64,000 nucleotides of DNA. Source: Cordia subcordata (Eukaryota > Streptophyta > Magnoliopsida > Boraginales > Cordiaceae). Positions 10,940 through 23,066 of this stretch are shown piece after piece. The first letter of the stretch is position 1; every line of letters begins with the position of its first letter. The notes below the pieces were generated by a model. That model was given only the letters and a program-made list of their open reading frames with translations. It was not told where the DNA came from and did not search any database. The stretch lies in NCBI GenBank assembly GCA_028554755.1, contig JAPTOF010000006.1:17855001-17919000 (forward strand), in the 5' to 3' direction. Made by a program: the position numbers and the translations under genes.

Positions 10940-11897
10940 AGGTGTTACAGGAGATTCTCATAAAATCTCTTCTAGAACAGCTTTAGAATCTAGTGTTTTT
11001 TGGATCATTTCATCATTCTCTAAGTATCTAGCATGGGTGCTCATAAACATCTTTTGCTCCTTAGGATTATAGAAGATCCCACCTCTGGTTCCCCTAGGAT
11101 ACCCAATAAAATGCACAACTCGGATCTTGGTTCTAACTTTGAAGCATCACTATTAAGTACATAAGCTGGACAACCCTAAATGTGGAGATGATTTAAGGCT
11201 TTGACCCAATCCACATTTCTTGTGGTGTCTTAGGTACTGAAATAGATGGTACCAAGTTCAAGATGTATGATGTTGTCTCGAGAGTACACCCTCAAAAAGA
11301 TAAAAGTAATGATGTATGACTTATCATTCATCTAACCATTTCTAGTAGGGTACAATTTCTTCTCTCTGCTGCACCATTTTGCTGGGGAGTCCCTGTGCAG
11401 TTAGTTGAGACATAATCCCTTCTTGTGTAAGGTACTCCCTAAACTCACCCAAGATGTATTTGACCCCTTGATCAGATCGAAGGGCTTTGATACGTTTATC
11501 TAATTTTCACTCTGCCTAAGCCTTGAACTCTTTGAATTTCTCAAAGGATTCAGATTTGCTTCGTATCAGATATACATATCCAAACCTAAAGTAATTATTA
11601 GTAAAAGTAATGAAATACTCATAACCTCCTCATGCTTGTTTGCTCATAGGACCGCACACATCAGTGTGAACCAATTCCAATACTTCTTTGGCCCTTTCAC
11701 CTTTAGAAGAAAATGACCATTTGGTTATCTTCCCTTTGAGGCAAGATTCACACAGAGGTAGATCATTGAGATCTAATGAGCTAAGTTGCCTATCCTCGAC
11801 TAATCTTCGAATTTGCTTTAGATTAATATGTCATAAGCATAGGCGCCAAAGATAAGTATCACTGGTCGAAGAAAATTTTCTTTTCTAGGAATTAGTT
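10940..11897 (-). pseudogene. pol: copia-1 integrase
   Basis: Translated pieces on the minus strand give the zinc-binding tail 'LPLCESCLKGKITKWSFSS' (about 11700-11760), the core 'LVHTDVCGPMS' with the first catalytic Asp, 'RFGYVYLI', a second-Asp region 'ALRSDQGVKYILGEF' (about 11440-11490), and, one frame over at 11345-11400, 'GTPQQNGAAERRN' with the catalytic Glu. The frames are broken by at least two shifts and several stops. The N-terminal His pair (HINLKQI) is near 11830. The fragment ends at the junction near 11897. Confidence 0.8.
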
Positions 11898-12442
11898 TAC
11901 AAAGTTTCCAAGTCTTGAATGCTCTCAGAATCTTAATTCATGAATCTTGAAAAGAAAAGAGAATAAAATACAAAAATCCTAATTTAAGAATTGTTGATGT
12001 TGTTCGCTGGGAGCAACTAGTAAGCTCTCTCACGATTCTTATGCTGGTGGCCTATTTATAGGCTAAAGTCAAGGCCATTAGACCTTGACATTAGACCTTG
12101 ACTTGTTGTCCATGTCTTTCCTTTTTTTTTTTTTGGAATTATTTTGACTTTCTTCTAGACTTATCTTTTTTATTAGTTTCCTTCTTCCTAGCCAAAATTT
12201 CCTTTTTGCTCTTTTCTTCTCCTCTAAGACTTTGACTACTTCTTCTTGCGTCAACTTCTCATGTTCACTTTTAAAAATTCTTTTCTTCAATTAAATAATT
12301 TTCCTACATAAATTTTAAAAAAATCATTGAGCCCAAAATATGTAAGAAAATTCTACATCAATTAAAATTCAAGTCAAGACCCAAAATACTCACAAATTAG
12401 TTTTATATTAAATCCATGAAACCCAATTTACTAAAAGATTAA
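11898..12442 (-). promoter_or_regulatory. Promoter-like sequence, possible LTR fragment of an unidentified element
   Basis: Read on the minus strand, this has a U3-like A-rich part (12100-12360, with a 13-bp tandem repeat attagaccttgac at 12075-12102), a textbook TATA box CCTATAAATAGG at 12051-12062, and then a 5'UTR-like tail with ctcttttcttttcaag. It matches neither the copia LTRs nor the gypsy LTRs here. A lysine-rich 70-codon frame (12290-12078) is a by-product of A-richness. It could be the LTR of a third element that cut copia-1 in two. I cannot define TG/CA ends or a target duplication. Confidence 0.4.
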
Positions 12443-14067
12443 TGATCATGTCTTGAGTTTTACACCCGCAATCGTATGGATCATTCGTGGTATAGTGAAT
12501 TCGAGTGTTGGTATTGTCTCTGTAGAAAGGCTACCTTAGTTTGGTCTCTATGTGCTCGGGTGCCTAAACCTAGTTACATACGTGTGCATGCTTTCTTCAG
12601 GATGTGAAGGGAGCTCGGGAAAAGGAAAATAAAACCTAAGCTACGGAGGACCTTAAAGGTGTCAAGCTAAGGAAGGAAACTTGACAAAGAAGAAGGGGAC
12701 CTAGGGCAATTGCGTTGCAACTAAACTTGGGTTATGATAATGAATTAGGTCTATCTATGGCTCGGGACTTTTATTATCGTTTTGTTGATTGGGGATCTCA
12801 TAACCAATATTAGTAGTTATCCGTTAGTTGAATTTAAAGCCAAGGGCCAATCTCTCCTAGCCTATGCAATCCATGTTTAGAACTTATCCTCTTAGCTGAA
12901 TTTAAAGCCAAGAACTAGCACCTAAACACTATGTGACATTAAGGCTCAATTAACCAACACTAGCATGGGTGAGGGATACTCTAGTCTAGATTAACTTATC
13001 CACTTGGCTGGATTTAAAGCTAAGAATTAGCACCTAAATTTGACTAAGCAAAGCATACAACCTATCAGCTAGATTTAAAGCTAAAGCCTACTTTACTAAG
13101 CAAAGCCATGAATTAAGCACAATCACATCATCCATATAAGTAGATAGAAGCATTTGAAGCACAAATAACACATGCAAGTTCACTTAGGCATTTTATCGAT
13201 CACATAGACATATTCGATTATCAACACATAGACATATTAATTCATACCATTAATCAACGTAAACAAATGTGTATTAAGAGCTAAAAATACACACAAATCC
13301 TTTATTGAAAGCTCTAATCTAATATACAACATCAATCAACCCTAGATCTAACTCAATTAAAAAGCATATTTACAAGTATAAGAAAAGGAATAAGGAGCTT
13401 CCCTTCAAACCGTTGCTCAAATCCATAGCAAAACCCTTCAATCTCTTGTTACAAGCTTCAATCCTCACTTGGTTTGGTGTGGAATGGTGGTTTTGGGTGT
13501 TTGGTGAAATGGGTAAAGGGTTAGGGTTTATTAGAGTTTAAGGAAAAAAATTTCCTCCCTTAATTTTGCTCAAAAGTGCACTTAAATAGCGCTCTCTTGC
13601 GTACAGCCGGGGGACTTGCTGGTCAACCAGCTTTAAAGGGAGGTCAATCAGCCAAAATAGGAGACATTCTAATTAGGCTGAGAGACCTATCCTGTGCACA
13701 GAAGGTCAACCGGCCTTCTCTATTTTAGGCCCAAATATTCACCGTTTTGTGCCCGGTCTTCTCCATTTGCTTTGTGCTTCATCTGAGAACATCCAAAGTG
13801 CTTTTTCTTTATTTTCTTATTTTCAAAACACCTTCAAACATTGCTCCACATCCCAAGCATCATCAATGAAGCTCTGATCATCGCTCTAACTCTCACCTAA
13901 AACACAAAATATAACACTTAGTATAGTATTTATTCATCTACATACATTATGTACAAATATTAACAATTATGCATAAACTCTATACTAAATGCTCTGAATT
14001 ATACTTTAAACACCTCTAAGTGTGCATGCAAAAGCTAGATGCAAACATGCACAAATAACACACATCA
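12443..14067 (-). repeat. 3' LTR of element B
   Basis: 1625 bp; plus-strand ends are tgatcatgtc and cacacatca. It is the reverse complement of the LTR at 29465-31090 and aligns along its whole length: primer-side 'tgtaaaactcgacatgatca', four hairpins with a ggatttaaagcc core (12829-13090), and the U3 with degraded GGTCGACC motifs (13613-13720, now mostly ggtcaacc). CpG loss suggests age. Confidence 0.88.
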
Positions 14068-14910
14068 ATACCCCCAAACCTTCCCCTTTATTGTCCCTAA
14101 GCAAGCTTGAACCAAGTCAATCCTCATGCTTTTCAAAGAGTTGCCAGTTGTATTGACTTGCTATCTTTTCACCTCAAAGGAGTATAAGGGGTCATTCCAT
14201 TTGTGCAAGGGCTTCCCAAGCCTTTTTAGATCCTTCCTTAAGCACAAAGGGTCTTTCACCTCTTGGGAACCTTTCAAGTAGCTGAAACCACCACAAACTT
14301 AGGATTCCATCTCACGGACTCAGGACGTTGACACTTCATGCCGTATCAGCTAACATGGCCTCTCAACAAGCACTTTTCCCTAAAGATACAAAGAAGAGAA
14401 GAATATATCACAGTGGCTCACAATTAACTTAGAAGCCTCATTCACAATACAACAAAATAACATAATAAAACACTTGTGTCAAATTGACATTGACTCACTT
14501 AACATTTATTCAACATACCTCACTTTTTCATCTTTTTGTTGCCTTTTTGGCTTTTTTTCATTTTTTGCTTTTTTTCATTTTTTGTATTTTTTTCCATTTA
14601 TTTGCATTTTTTTTTCAATACATAACATAGAACAAAAAGAAAAGAAAAAGAAGAGGCTAAGGTCCACTAAAAGAACCAATCAAGAAAGGGGCATTCATGT
14701 CAACAACCCTTTGGAAACAATTTTACCAACCAAGTTGTGGGGTAACTACAAGGTGCATTCTTAAAAATGCTAACTCCCAAGAGTTTTCAAAAGGATTCTT
14801 TTCAAAGTCTGGGTTATACCCCATACTTTATTCCCTTCCCACAATACAACCTCATGTTCTTTAATCAATTAAGTCAATAACCAAAAGCCAATCCTCTAAC
14901 CAACATGGAG
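14068..14910 (-). other. 3' noncoding region of B, LTR-proximal part
   Basis: It opens with the minus-strand polypurine tract (aaggggaaggtttgggggtat, read across 14068-14090). It then contains the T-rich tract (A-rich in sense) at 14515-14625 and the block gacattgactcacttaacatttattc, both shared with C1, C2, D and E. The phenylalanine-rich plus-strand frame here is an artefact of the T tract. No gene. Confidence 0.7.
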
Positions 14911-14915
14911 ATAAA

Positions 14916-16641
14916 TGATGAGTTGTGATTTGGTGTGTGTTTGCATTGTCATTTACTTATATTTTAGAGGTGTTGAATGCTTATAATGATGCATTAGTGT
15001 AGTACTTTTGATAGGAATAGGCTTAAACGTGAACAAATGTGCATATTGAGTTTAAGAGGTAAATTGCTACACTAATTGCTTGTTTTCAATGATTTAGGTG
15101 AACTCTGGGTTAAGATAAACACTGGACGATGAAAGGTGATGAAGATGGGACATGTATGGGGCTAAGAGAGAAGACCAAAGGCCGAAGAGATCAAAATTTG
15201 ATGAAGGAAGTCAGCCAGACGACCAAGGAAAAAGAGCCGGTCGACCGGCCACTCCAGAGAGCTCCACTAGAAAGCTGGTCGAGTATTCCAGAGGCCGGTC
15301 GACCTAGCCGGTAGACCGACTATGCGCGAACCTATAAATAAAGCTCGATGCGAAAGAATTTGGAGGAAGAGGGAAAAAAAAAACACATACTTCACACCTA
15401 ACCTCTCACACACTTAACCCTAATCTCTAGCCGCCTCCCACACCCTTTTCACACACTTATCACCAAGAACCAAGCTTAGTTGGGAGGATTCAAACGCTTT
15501 GGAATCAAGATTGTTCACAAGCTGTGTTCTAAATTCTTTAGGATGAAAGGGGAGTTTTGTTATATCTCTTTCATTCTATTTTCCATTATGTCTGAGTAGG
15601 CTTGTATAGGGTGATTAAACTTATGTAATGGGTTGATTTTATACTCTTATAATATGGGATATGATGGCTAAATATATATATATATGTTTTGATTTGTCTT
15701 GTTTAATTGGGTGTGCTTTCATTCATGTCTATGTGTTTGATAAAATGCCTAGATGAGTAACATGTATACAAATTGAAGTTTGTTTGTTACTAAACACATC
15801 TAATCCATGTTATACTCATGTCTATGTGTTTATATGTGGATGCTATGAAGTGGGTAATGCTTTTATTCATGTCTATATGCGTATTTGCGTGCCTAGTAAC
15901 GAGCATAACTTTAATATTGCATATTTATGCACGCGCTAGCAAGTGAAATCCTGCTGGAGTGACTTTAGAATGACGAAGCATAATTTAGGGCTAGTCTAGG
16001 TCGAGTCTTCTTTGGCTTTAAATCCAGCCAATAGGTTTCAGGATAGATTTAGTCGACCTTAGCAACACTAGGTCTTGGCTTTAAACCCAGCCAACGGTTT
16101 AGGTATTAAGGTAGGTTCATTCTAAGCCGCCTAGGAAGTTAGTTAGTCACTCTTGAGGCTCTAGGTCATAAGGACCACGCTGTAGCTCTAGGAGGCGCCG
16201 CCTAGGGATGGACCCGCACCGAGTCCTAGGGAGAAATCAGGACATTAACTAGCAACCTAGTTAAGAGCACTTATGATAGTTAGCCATCATCCCTTAATCC
16301 CATAGCATTTGAGTATAGAATTACCCATTCATAAGTCGAAGTCACCCTATCCCTTTTCAATTGTTAGTTCCCTCTTAATCAACTTGCATTTTCATTTGTT
16401 TTTTTTATTCATAGTTTATTTTTATTTCGTTTACATAGAGCTCCCAATAATCCAAAACTCTCAGAAGTAAAATACATATAGCTTAGATCTTTCTTTTTAG
16501 CTCTTTTTAGAACACCAAGCATAGAATTCACTCACATTATTCAAGCCTCCCTGTGGTTCGACACCTGCACTCGTACACACTATATTGCACGATCTGTACG
16601 CTTGCGGGTCTTTTAAAGCTTGCACTCGAAAGAAGACATCA
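14916..16641 (+). repeat. Solo LTR F with perfect 5-bp target duplication
   Basis: 1726 bp from tgatgagttg to gaagacatca. Both flanks carry ATAAA (14911-14915 and 16642-16646), the expected 5-bp duplication. Neither a PBS nor a PPT adjoins it, so this is an LTR-LTR recombination product. It holds intact GGCCGGTCGACC motifs (15237-15325), a TATA box cctataaata (15331-15340), and two hairpins at 16013-16031 and 16075-16094. It is inserted in the 3' noncoding part of B. Confidence 0.9.
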
Positions 16642-16646
16642 ATAAA

Positions 16647-17329
16647 CAACTCAAAACATGCAAAATATAAAAAAATAAAAAAAGCAAATTTTGAGCAAAA
16701 ACAAAGCATGCTATGCAAATCTATTCCAAACATGATATAAACAATAAAGGAACAACCATACTCCCAAACCTAAACTTTGCTTGTCTATAAGCAAATAGCA
16801 TCCAAGCATAACAAGAAAGCACATGAAATACATATGGGGAATGTGGAAGGGGATATATAGGGACAAGTGAATAATGGTGAGATACAACCTTGTTTGCATA
16901 GAAGTCCATGAATGCTAACGATGTTTGATCATCTACTAACCCCTTGTCTTTATAAAAAGCACTAATGCTCAAAAAACAAGGAAGAGATGAGAAGATAATA
17001 CCATGAAAGCTCACATTGACATTTGAGATGATATATAAGGATGTATGCAAGGGGTAAAGGATTAATGCATCAATGGTGAAAAGGAGCAAGAACAAGTAAG
17101 GGAGCAAAAAATCTAATCTATTAAGATTACAAACAAATAAAAGAAAGTCTAAACTATAAAGAAGGTAAGGAAAACAAAGGTAATCTAATCTACTATATAC
17201 AAAGAAAGAATAAATGAAAGAAAACTAATTACTATATGCAAAAGCAAAGGCAAGTAAAATACAAGAAGAACAAGCAAAATATAAACAGGCCTAAAGTACC
17301 TCTTAGTAGCACTAGATTTAATGCCCCCA
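16647..17329 (-). other. 3' noncoding region of B, ORF-proximal part
   Basis: It carries, in sense order, the conserved motif equivalent to cagctgggggcat (17320-17345) and then an internal polypurine tract (sense aagcaaagtttaggtttgg, 16760-16790) that duplicates the one at the 3' LTR. Minus-strand open frames at 16497-17107 show no domain and overlap these cis motifs. They are probably chance frames. Confidence 0.6.
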
Positions 17330-18525
17330 GCTGGGCAACAATGTTAGAGTAAAATATATTTAAAATTGCGTTGCACAAATTGCCGAATAATCATTAAAGC
17401 ATAGATGGTAGAGGAAAAGGATCATGTACTAAGTATTGGGGCAATGAATGCATGGTGCACCCCTTTTGAAGATCCTATCCCAAAATATCAAATGAATATA
17501 TGTGCGTAAGTGTGGAATGAGGCATGCTCAAATGTGAAATATCATGCCTCGCTTGCTCTTTAATTAGCCACTCCATGGCCTTTTTTTCATAATCAAGGGC
17601 TGAGAACACGCCCGCCCCATGGGTCAAATATAGGTCTAATGCATGCATGGAGGAATGTTTCCTATGCCTAGGTGAAAGTGTTTTATGTAAGAAGGAATGA
17701 ATGTGTACTCCAAAGATGGAGACTCAATGGAATGGGAAAGGGGAGTAGGAACGACATTTGGAGAAAGAGAGTCAAAGATAAGGGAATTTAAAGTGCTATA
17801 CTTTTCTTCTCCTCAAGATATGACATTATCAAGCCTAGGTCGCTTTAACTCCTCATATGGGGTGGACTCGATCTTAATGGGTTCACTCGCACTAAGGAAA
17901 AGTTCATGTTTATCAAGAAAATGCTTAACCTCATCAATCAATTCCCCAGTGAAGAGGGTAAAAGAGGGTATCAATAGTGATTCATCGAACACACCTAAAG
18001 ACCCATAGATTGCAATTTCAAGCTCATCAATTTCTTTCTTAAGCATGTTCCTAGAGTGGCTATTCTCTTCAACAACAATCCTTAATGCCAAGAGACTTAT
18101 CATGTAAAAACTCTGAAATTGATGCTCTATTCTCCCTAATAGATGACTTCAAATCAATAATAGCTAAGATCTCATCAAATGCTTCCACAAATTCATCTCT
18201 AGTGGTTGTCATCTCTTTATTACGCTTTCACAAGGGGTAGGCACAAATGGAGGGGATAAAGGAGACTTAAAGGATTCTTCATCATGTATCCATGAATGCT
18301 CAAGGAAAGAATGCATGCTATACTCCCTAAATGCCAACTCGAAATGCAATGGAATACTATGAACATGAGACTAAACCTTAATGTGTGTGTAAAGTGTAGG
18401 AAGAGAGGGAAGATTAGGTTTACATGACTCAATGAGCGGTGGTGAAAGCATGAGAGGATAGGGTACCACTTCCATTAAAACATGGCCAAAGGAGTCATCA
18501 AAAACCAAAATATTACCATGTTCAC
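17330..18525 (-). pseudogene. Element B ORF, C-terminal half (unknown family protein)
   Basis: Minus-strand codons 18103-17813 read 'VVEENSHSRNMLKKEIDELE', then 'IYGSLGVFDESLLIPSF', 'GELIDEVKHFLDKHELF' and 'IKIESTPYEELKRPRLD'. The same domain recurs at 21780-22085 (A), 27176-27574 (C1) and 32472-32846 (C2). Upstream (18110-18520), frames corresponding to the acidic and 'VVPYPLMLS' linker are present with shifts. Downstream to 17330 the homologous tail ('LDYEKKAMEWLIKEQA'-like) is also recognisable. I do not recognise the family. It is predicted to be mostly helical. A cuts it in two after the acidic DENE stretch. Confidence 0.65.
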
Positions 18526-18530
18526 TAATA

Positions 18531-20441
18531 TGTTGGTTTTGTGTGTGCTTGTGCATTGCATGTATATACTTGTTTTGAGATGTTTTGTACTTCCTTTGGT
18601 GTATTGGTATAGCATTTAAGTCTTACTTATGCATATTAGGGTTTACATGTTCATAGTTGAACTTAGGACTTAAATGTTATACTAATGCGCGTTTGTTGCT
18701 TGTTTTATGTGAGATTTGGGAAGATAATTGGAACTTGATTAAGGGCACTTGGAGTGTGGAACAAATTCAAGGGTGTTTTAGACATAAAGGAATGAAGAAA
18801 AGTACATTTAAAAGTGGTTGGGCAAACGAAAGAGCCATTGACGTGAAATCGAGCGCAACAGGAGCCAAATTCGGAGCTTTCAACCAAAAAAGGACATCGA
18901 CAAATTTTGGGCATGTTTTGGGGCGCAAAAGATGCTTCAGAGATTCCTAAATGAAGTACAAAACCATAGAGAAAAAAATGGTGTATGAATTAGAGCCAAA
19001 ATGAGCAAGATATAAATATTTTACTGTCAAGACCGGTCGTTGGTCGACCAGTTGGATCAGAATTTGGGCCAATTTAGGCCACTTGACTTAGGCACAAAGC
19101 CAATGGACTAGTTAGGCCCTTAGCCTTACGTGTTGATAGCTCTATCAGCCCTTTTTTAGGGAGAACAACACCAACCAATTCATGCAGCTATTTCCCTTAA
19201 GCCAAAATCCACCAGAAACCCCATCACAAACTCATCTCTACACATGTTTAACACTTGGATTTGGGCATAGCTCATGGATTGGAAAGCTTGGCTATGGATA
19301 GGAGGGCTTTTCTCTTTTATCCTAAGTCTAATTATGTTTGATTAGAGCTATATAGAGTGATTATTCTTGTATCTATAGACTGATTACTATTTTTATTAAT
19401 GGGAACTTGATGGATTTATGTATATATGCTTTATGCATTAGGTTTCAAAGTCCATTTTATACATGTCTATGTGTTTGTTGAAATGTCTTAATGAAGTTGC
19501 ATATATATATTGAAGTCTATTATGCTATTAACCATCTCTAAATCATTATGCTAGCATGTCAATGCGTTTGTGTGGTGATTACATGAAGTGAGTATGACTA
19601 TATACATGTCTATGTGTGTTAGCATACTTAATAGCATAAACAGCTTCTATTGCTTACATGTTGGGTGCTATTGCTTAAATTGGTGTAATCTAAGTATCTC
19701 TATATGCTTAGTCGTAGAGTACTCTAAAATATTCTTGAACTTCCATGCCTTAGCTGGGTTTGCTTTGTGCTTAAATGTTAATACTCGCTATTGTGATGTG
19801 ATTGGTGATGCATAACTAATGGCTAGCCTAGGTCGAGTCTCCCTTAATTTTTAAATCCAACTAGTGGGTTTCAGGGTAGGTTAGTCTATCTTAGACGGAC
19901 TAGGTTATGGCTTTAAATTCCAGCCAACGATTTTGGCGCTAAAGTTAGATCGATCTAAGTCATCTAGAATCCTAACTAGCTAGCCCTACAACCCTAAGCC
20001 GTAAAGAATATATGCCGTAGCTCTAGCGATCGACACCTAGAGATAAATTTTTATTGAGGCTTAGGGTGTAATTAGGAGTCTAGGCGAGAGTAATGAAATT
20101 TAATCCTTCAAGCAACCCTAACATGAAGTAGTAATCACCCCATTCCTTATTTTTTCAGGTTAACATCCCCTCAGATCGCTTGATTCCCCTATCACACACA
20201 CGCACTACCTTTTTATTTTCTTGTCTTTAGCTTAGATTTGTCTTTTTCGAGCTCTTCTCAATCCCAGAAACCCAAAAATATCGTAGTTTAAGAACCCAAC
20301 ATATAGCTTTTTAATACGCACATAGCTTAAGACATCATGCACATTAGGCCTCCCCGTAGATTCGACCTCGCACTCACACACACCGTACCACACAAGACCT
20401 ATGCACTTGCGATCTATTTACGCTTGTGCTTACAAATAACA
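18531..20441 (+). repeat. 5' LTR of element A
   Basis: It starts tgttggttttgtg and ends acaaataaca. It is collinear with the 3' LTR at 23067 but about 170 bp shorter, partly because it lacks the GC-rich stretch at 23220-23289. The U3 palindrome survives as gaccggtcgttggtcgacc (19032-19050). Confidence 0.9.
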
Positions 20442-20452
20442 TTTCAAGTTCT

Positions 20453-20470
20453 TGGCATCGTTGCTAAGGA
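20453..20470 (+). promoter_or_regulatory. Primer binding site (tRNA-Asp type) of A
   Basis: tggcatcgttgctaagga follows the LTR by 11 bp. It matches the complement of the plant tRNA-Asp 3' end (tggcgccgttgccgggga) at 14 of 18 positions. tRNA-Asp priming is typical of Athila elements. Confidence 0.75.
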
Positions 20471-20629
20471 GGCAACAGTTGTTTGGTTTCTTTGTTTTTG
20501 TGTGTCTTAGCTTGTTATGTATTGTTTTATCTTCTCTTTTCATGTTTTCTTTATTTTGAATAACAAAAGAAAAATCTTAAAAAAAATTTGTTGAGCATTG
20601 TGAAGGGGAATACTTGTGCTTAATTGAAT

Positions 20630-22530
20630 ATGAATGACCCGGATACTTCTTGGTGGTCCTTAGCATCCTCTTCCCTATCACCCGAACTTGTACCTATTGC
20701 ATGCCACTTTTATGGAACTCTTATGCATCAAACTTTCTTTTGCCCTCATGACAATCCCCAACCTAGAGCTAGTACAAACTATGAGCTCTATAGTTATGTA
20801 TTATCCCACATATCTTCATTTAGAAATCATGACTATAAGGATGTATATTCTTGTTATTGCAATCATTATGGAAGCCATACTTATAATTCCAATTCTCGCC
20901 CTACCTTTCATCCTTATTCTTGTTGCATGCAACGCCTTATGGCCCTAGCAATCATGTGCCCATGTATGCATCCTCATCTTATCTTTATGGTTTTAAGAGC
21001 AATATCATGCATCTACATATTAGGGTCAAGATGCCTCTTCATTTGGTCCACCTCTATGCATTGAGAGTTCATCCTTCATACCATCTTTTCCTAGCCAACC
21101 TTTCTTTGAGTATTAAAATGGTTATGCTTATAATGTTTCCAATCACCATATTTCCCATTCCAACTCGATTGAACTCTCTTATTTTAGGTCTCTTACACAT
21201 GATGAAAAGATTGATTATCTCTTATCCCTCCTTCAATCTAACAAAGGGAGACTAGATAGATTAATGTAACAAATCAACTACCGAGTTGAGTGCTTTAGGA
21301 AAGAGATTGAGAGTGAGTAGCCTATTGTTGAGAACATTGGGATGGCATTAGATTAGGTTGAAGAGATAGGAGAGAGACCTAGAGATGAGAGAAATAGGGG
21401 TCAAAATGATGATAAGTTAGAGAGACAACCAGAAAGAGGGGTTGATAGAGAGTTAACATTATGTAGTAAGGATAAGGATGAGCTTTATGATAGCTTGATT
21501 CTTGATGACTCTTATGGATATGTTTCAGTGAAAGTAGTACCCTATCCTCCTAAGCTTTCAATGTCCTCTATTGAGTCGCATGAGCCTATCCTTTCTTCTC
21601 ATCCCATACTATACACACACTTAGAGGTTGAAACTCATGATCATAGCACTCATTTACATTTTGAGTCATCATTTAGGGACTCTAGGGTACACATCTCCCT
21701 TCAGCATTCACGCATGCATGAGCTGAAATCGTTTGAGTCCCCATTATCCCCTCCATGTGTGTCTGCCCCATATAAAGAGCATAGTGGTGAGATAACACCT
21801 ACTAGCGATGAATGTATTGATGGATTTGATGAGACTTTAGCTAATGAAGCTTTAGAGTCATCCATTGAGGAAAACAAGACATTAATTTCTAAGTTTTTAG
21901 ATGATAAGTCTCTTGGAGTTAAGAAGCATGGTGTTGAGGAGAATAGCGACTCTAAGGAGACATATAAGAAAGAAATTGGTGTCCTTGGAAGAATAATCTA
22001 TGGGTCTCTTTGGATGTTTGATGATTCATTAATGGAAATAGAGCCTATTAAGATTGAATCCACCCTTTGTGAGGAGTTAAAATGACCTAGGCTTGAACAT
22101 ATTATATCTTATGGAGAAGAAAAGTGTAGTACTTCATCGTCCCTTACCCTTGACCTTTCTTTTCCAAGAGTCGTTCCCATTCCCTTTTCCCATTCCATTG
22201 AGTCTTCCTTTCTGGAACTCACATTTGTGCCTTCTAGTTTAGAACACTATCATCTAGGGTGAGAAAGCACGTTTTCTATATTGCATGCATTTGACTTATC
22301 TTTGACCCATGGGGATGGTGTGTTTTTAGCCCTTAATTATGAAACGAAGGCAATGAGGTGGTTAGTTAAAGAGTAAGTGGGATATGATCTTTCATGTTTA
22401 TGCATGCGCACTTCCACAATTGTGCACACGTTCTCTTTTGATGTTTTAGGGTGGGACTTAGAAAAAGGGTGCATTATACATTCATCACCCCATTATATGT
22501 TACACGACCCTTTCCTTCCATTATCTATGC
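20630..22530 (+). pseudogene. Element A ORF: zinc-knuckle protein of unknown family
   Basis: The start ATG at 20630 opens 'MNDPDTSWWSLASSSL' and reaches the first knuckle 'CHFYGTLMHQTFFC' (C-x2-Y-x4-H-x4-C, with the second Cys replaced by Tyr) without interruption. The second knuckle has decayed ('CNHYGSHTYNSNSR'). The frame shifts near 20930. A 196-codon frame at 21495-22085 then gives 'DDSYGYVSVKVVPYPPK', the acidic linker, and the domain 'SIEENKTLISKFLDDKSLGV', ending with a TGA in the codon that is Arg in copy B. The tail continues to about 22530. It does not resemble gag, protease, RT or env. Nucleic-acid binding is inferred from the knuckles only. Confidence 0.65.
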
Positions 22531-23066
22531 TTGCTTGAATATCCAACAATTTATTAAAACATGTATTGCTCTAACATTAGCACCTGGCTAGAGGCATTAA
22601 ATTCAGCACTGCTAGGAGGCATCCTAGACATGTTTATATTCCATTTGTTTTTCTTGTTTTCCTTTTCTTTTATATGCTTTTAGTGGTTTAGTTCTCTTGA
22701 TTTTTATTTTCTTTTCCCTTGTTTTGTTTTTCTCACCTTTCAAGTGTTGATCTTCTGTGTCATTTCCCATTTTAATACCTTGATTGTCATTAGATGATGT
22801 CAATGCAAGCTCAAATGGAAATGCTACTAACCATGTGCTTTGAGTGTTTGTCATTTGTTGAGACATAGGGTTAGTAGACAAATTATTGATCATTGACATC
22901 GAATAACTTCAAATAACCACAAGGTTGTATCTATCCTTTCTCCACTTATCCCTTTTCATCTACCCCATCATCACCACCCTAACTTGCTTTGTGTTACCTA
23001 TGTACTTGTTGAGTATTATTGTTCTATTTGCTTGAGGACAAGCAAAGTTTAGGTTTAGTGGTGATG
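22531..23066 (+). other. 3' noncoding region and polypurine tract of A
   Basis: Contains the shared motif aacattagcacctggctag with gcactgctaggaggcatcc (22570-22625), and ends in gcttgaggacaagcaaagtttaggtttagtggtgatg, the last part acting as the polypurine tract immediately before the 3' LTR. The minus-strand lysine-rich frame at 22624-22899 is a composition artefact. Confidence 0.6.

Larger units (their letters stand above)
7565..11897 (-). mobile_element. Ty1/copia retrotransposon copia-1, 5' part lost
   Basis: Order on the minus strand is integrase (from 11897), reverse transcriptase, RNase H, polypurine tract and 3' LTR (7565-9215). This is the copia order, with integrase before RT. Gag, protease, PBS and 5' LTR are missing. 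Homology to copia-2 (54326-61242) ends abruptly near 11897 at ggaattagtt, where unrelated sequence begins. The outer 5-bp target copy would be ttgag (7560-7564), and its partner is not found. Copia-1 keeps the RT and RNase H that copia-2 has lost. Confidence 0.9.

Noticed and set aside
12078..12290. Lysine-rich 70-codon minus-strand frame
   Set aside because: Product of A-rich U3-like sequence upstream of a TATA box. No independent support.
14474..14764. Phe-rich plus-strand frames at 14474-14764, 39464-39779 and 45860-46254 that look like small membrane proteins
   Set aside because: They are read across T-rich tracts that are the antisense of the A-rich 3' blocks of B, D and E. Composition explains the hydrophobicity and the frames are not conserved as proteins.
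16497..17107. Overlapping minus-strand hydrophobic frames in the 3' region of B
   Set aside because: They overlap the internal polypurine tract and are not kept as frames in C1 or C2 at the equivalent place.
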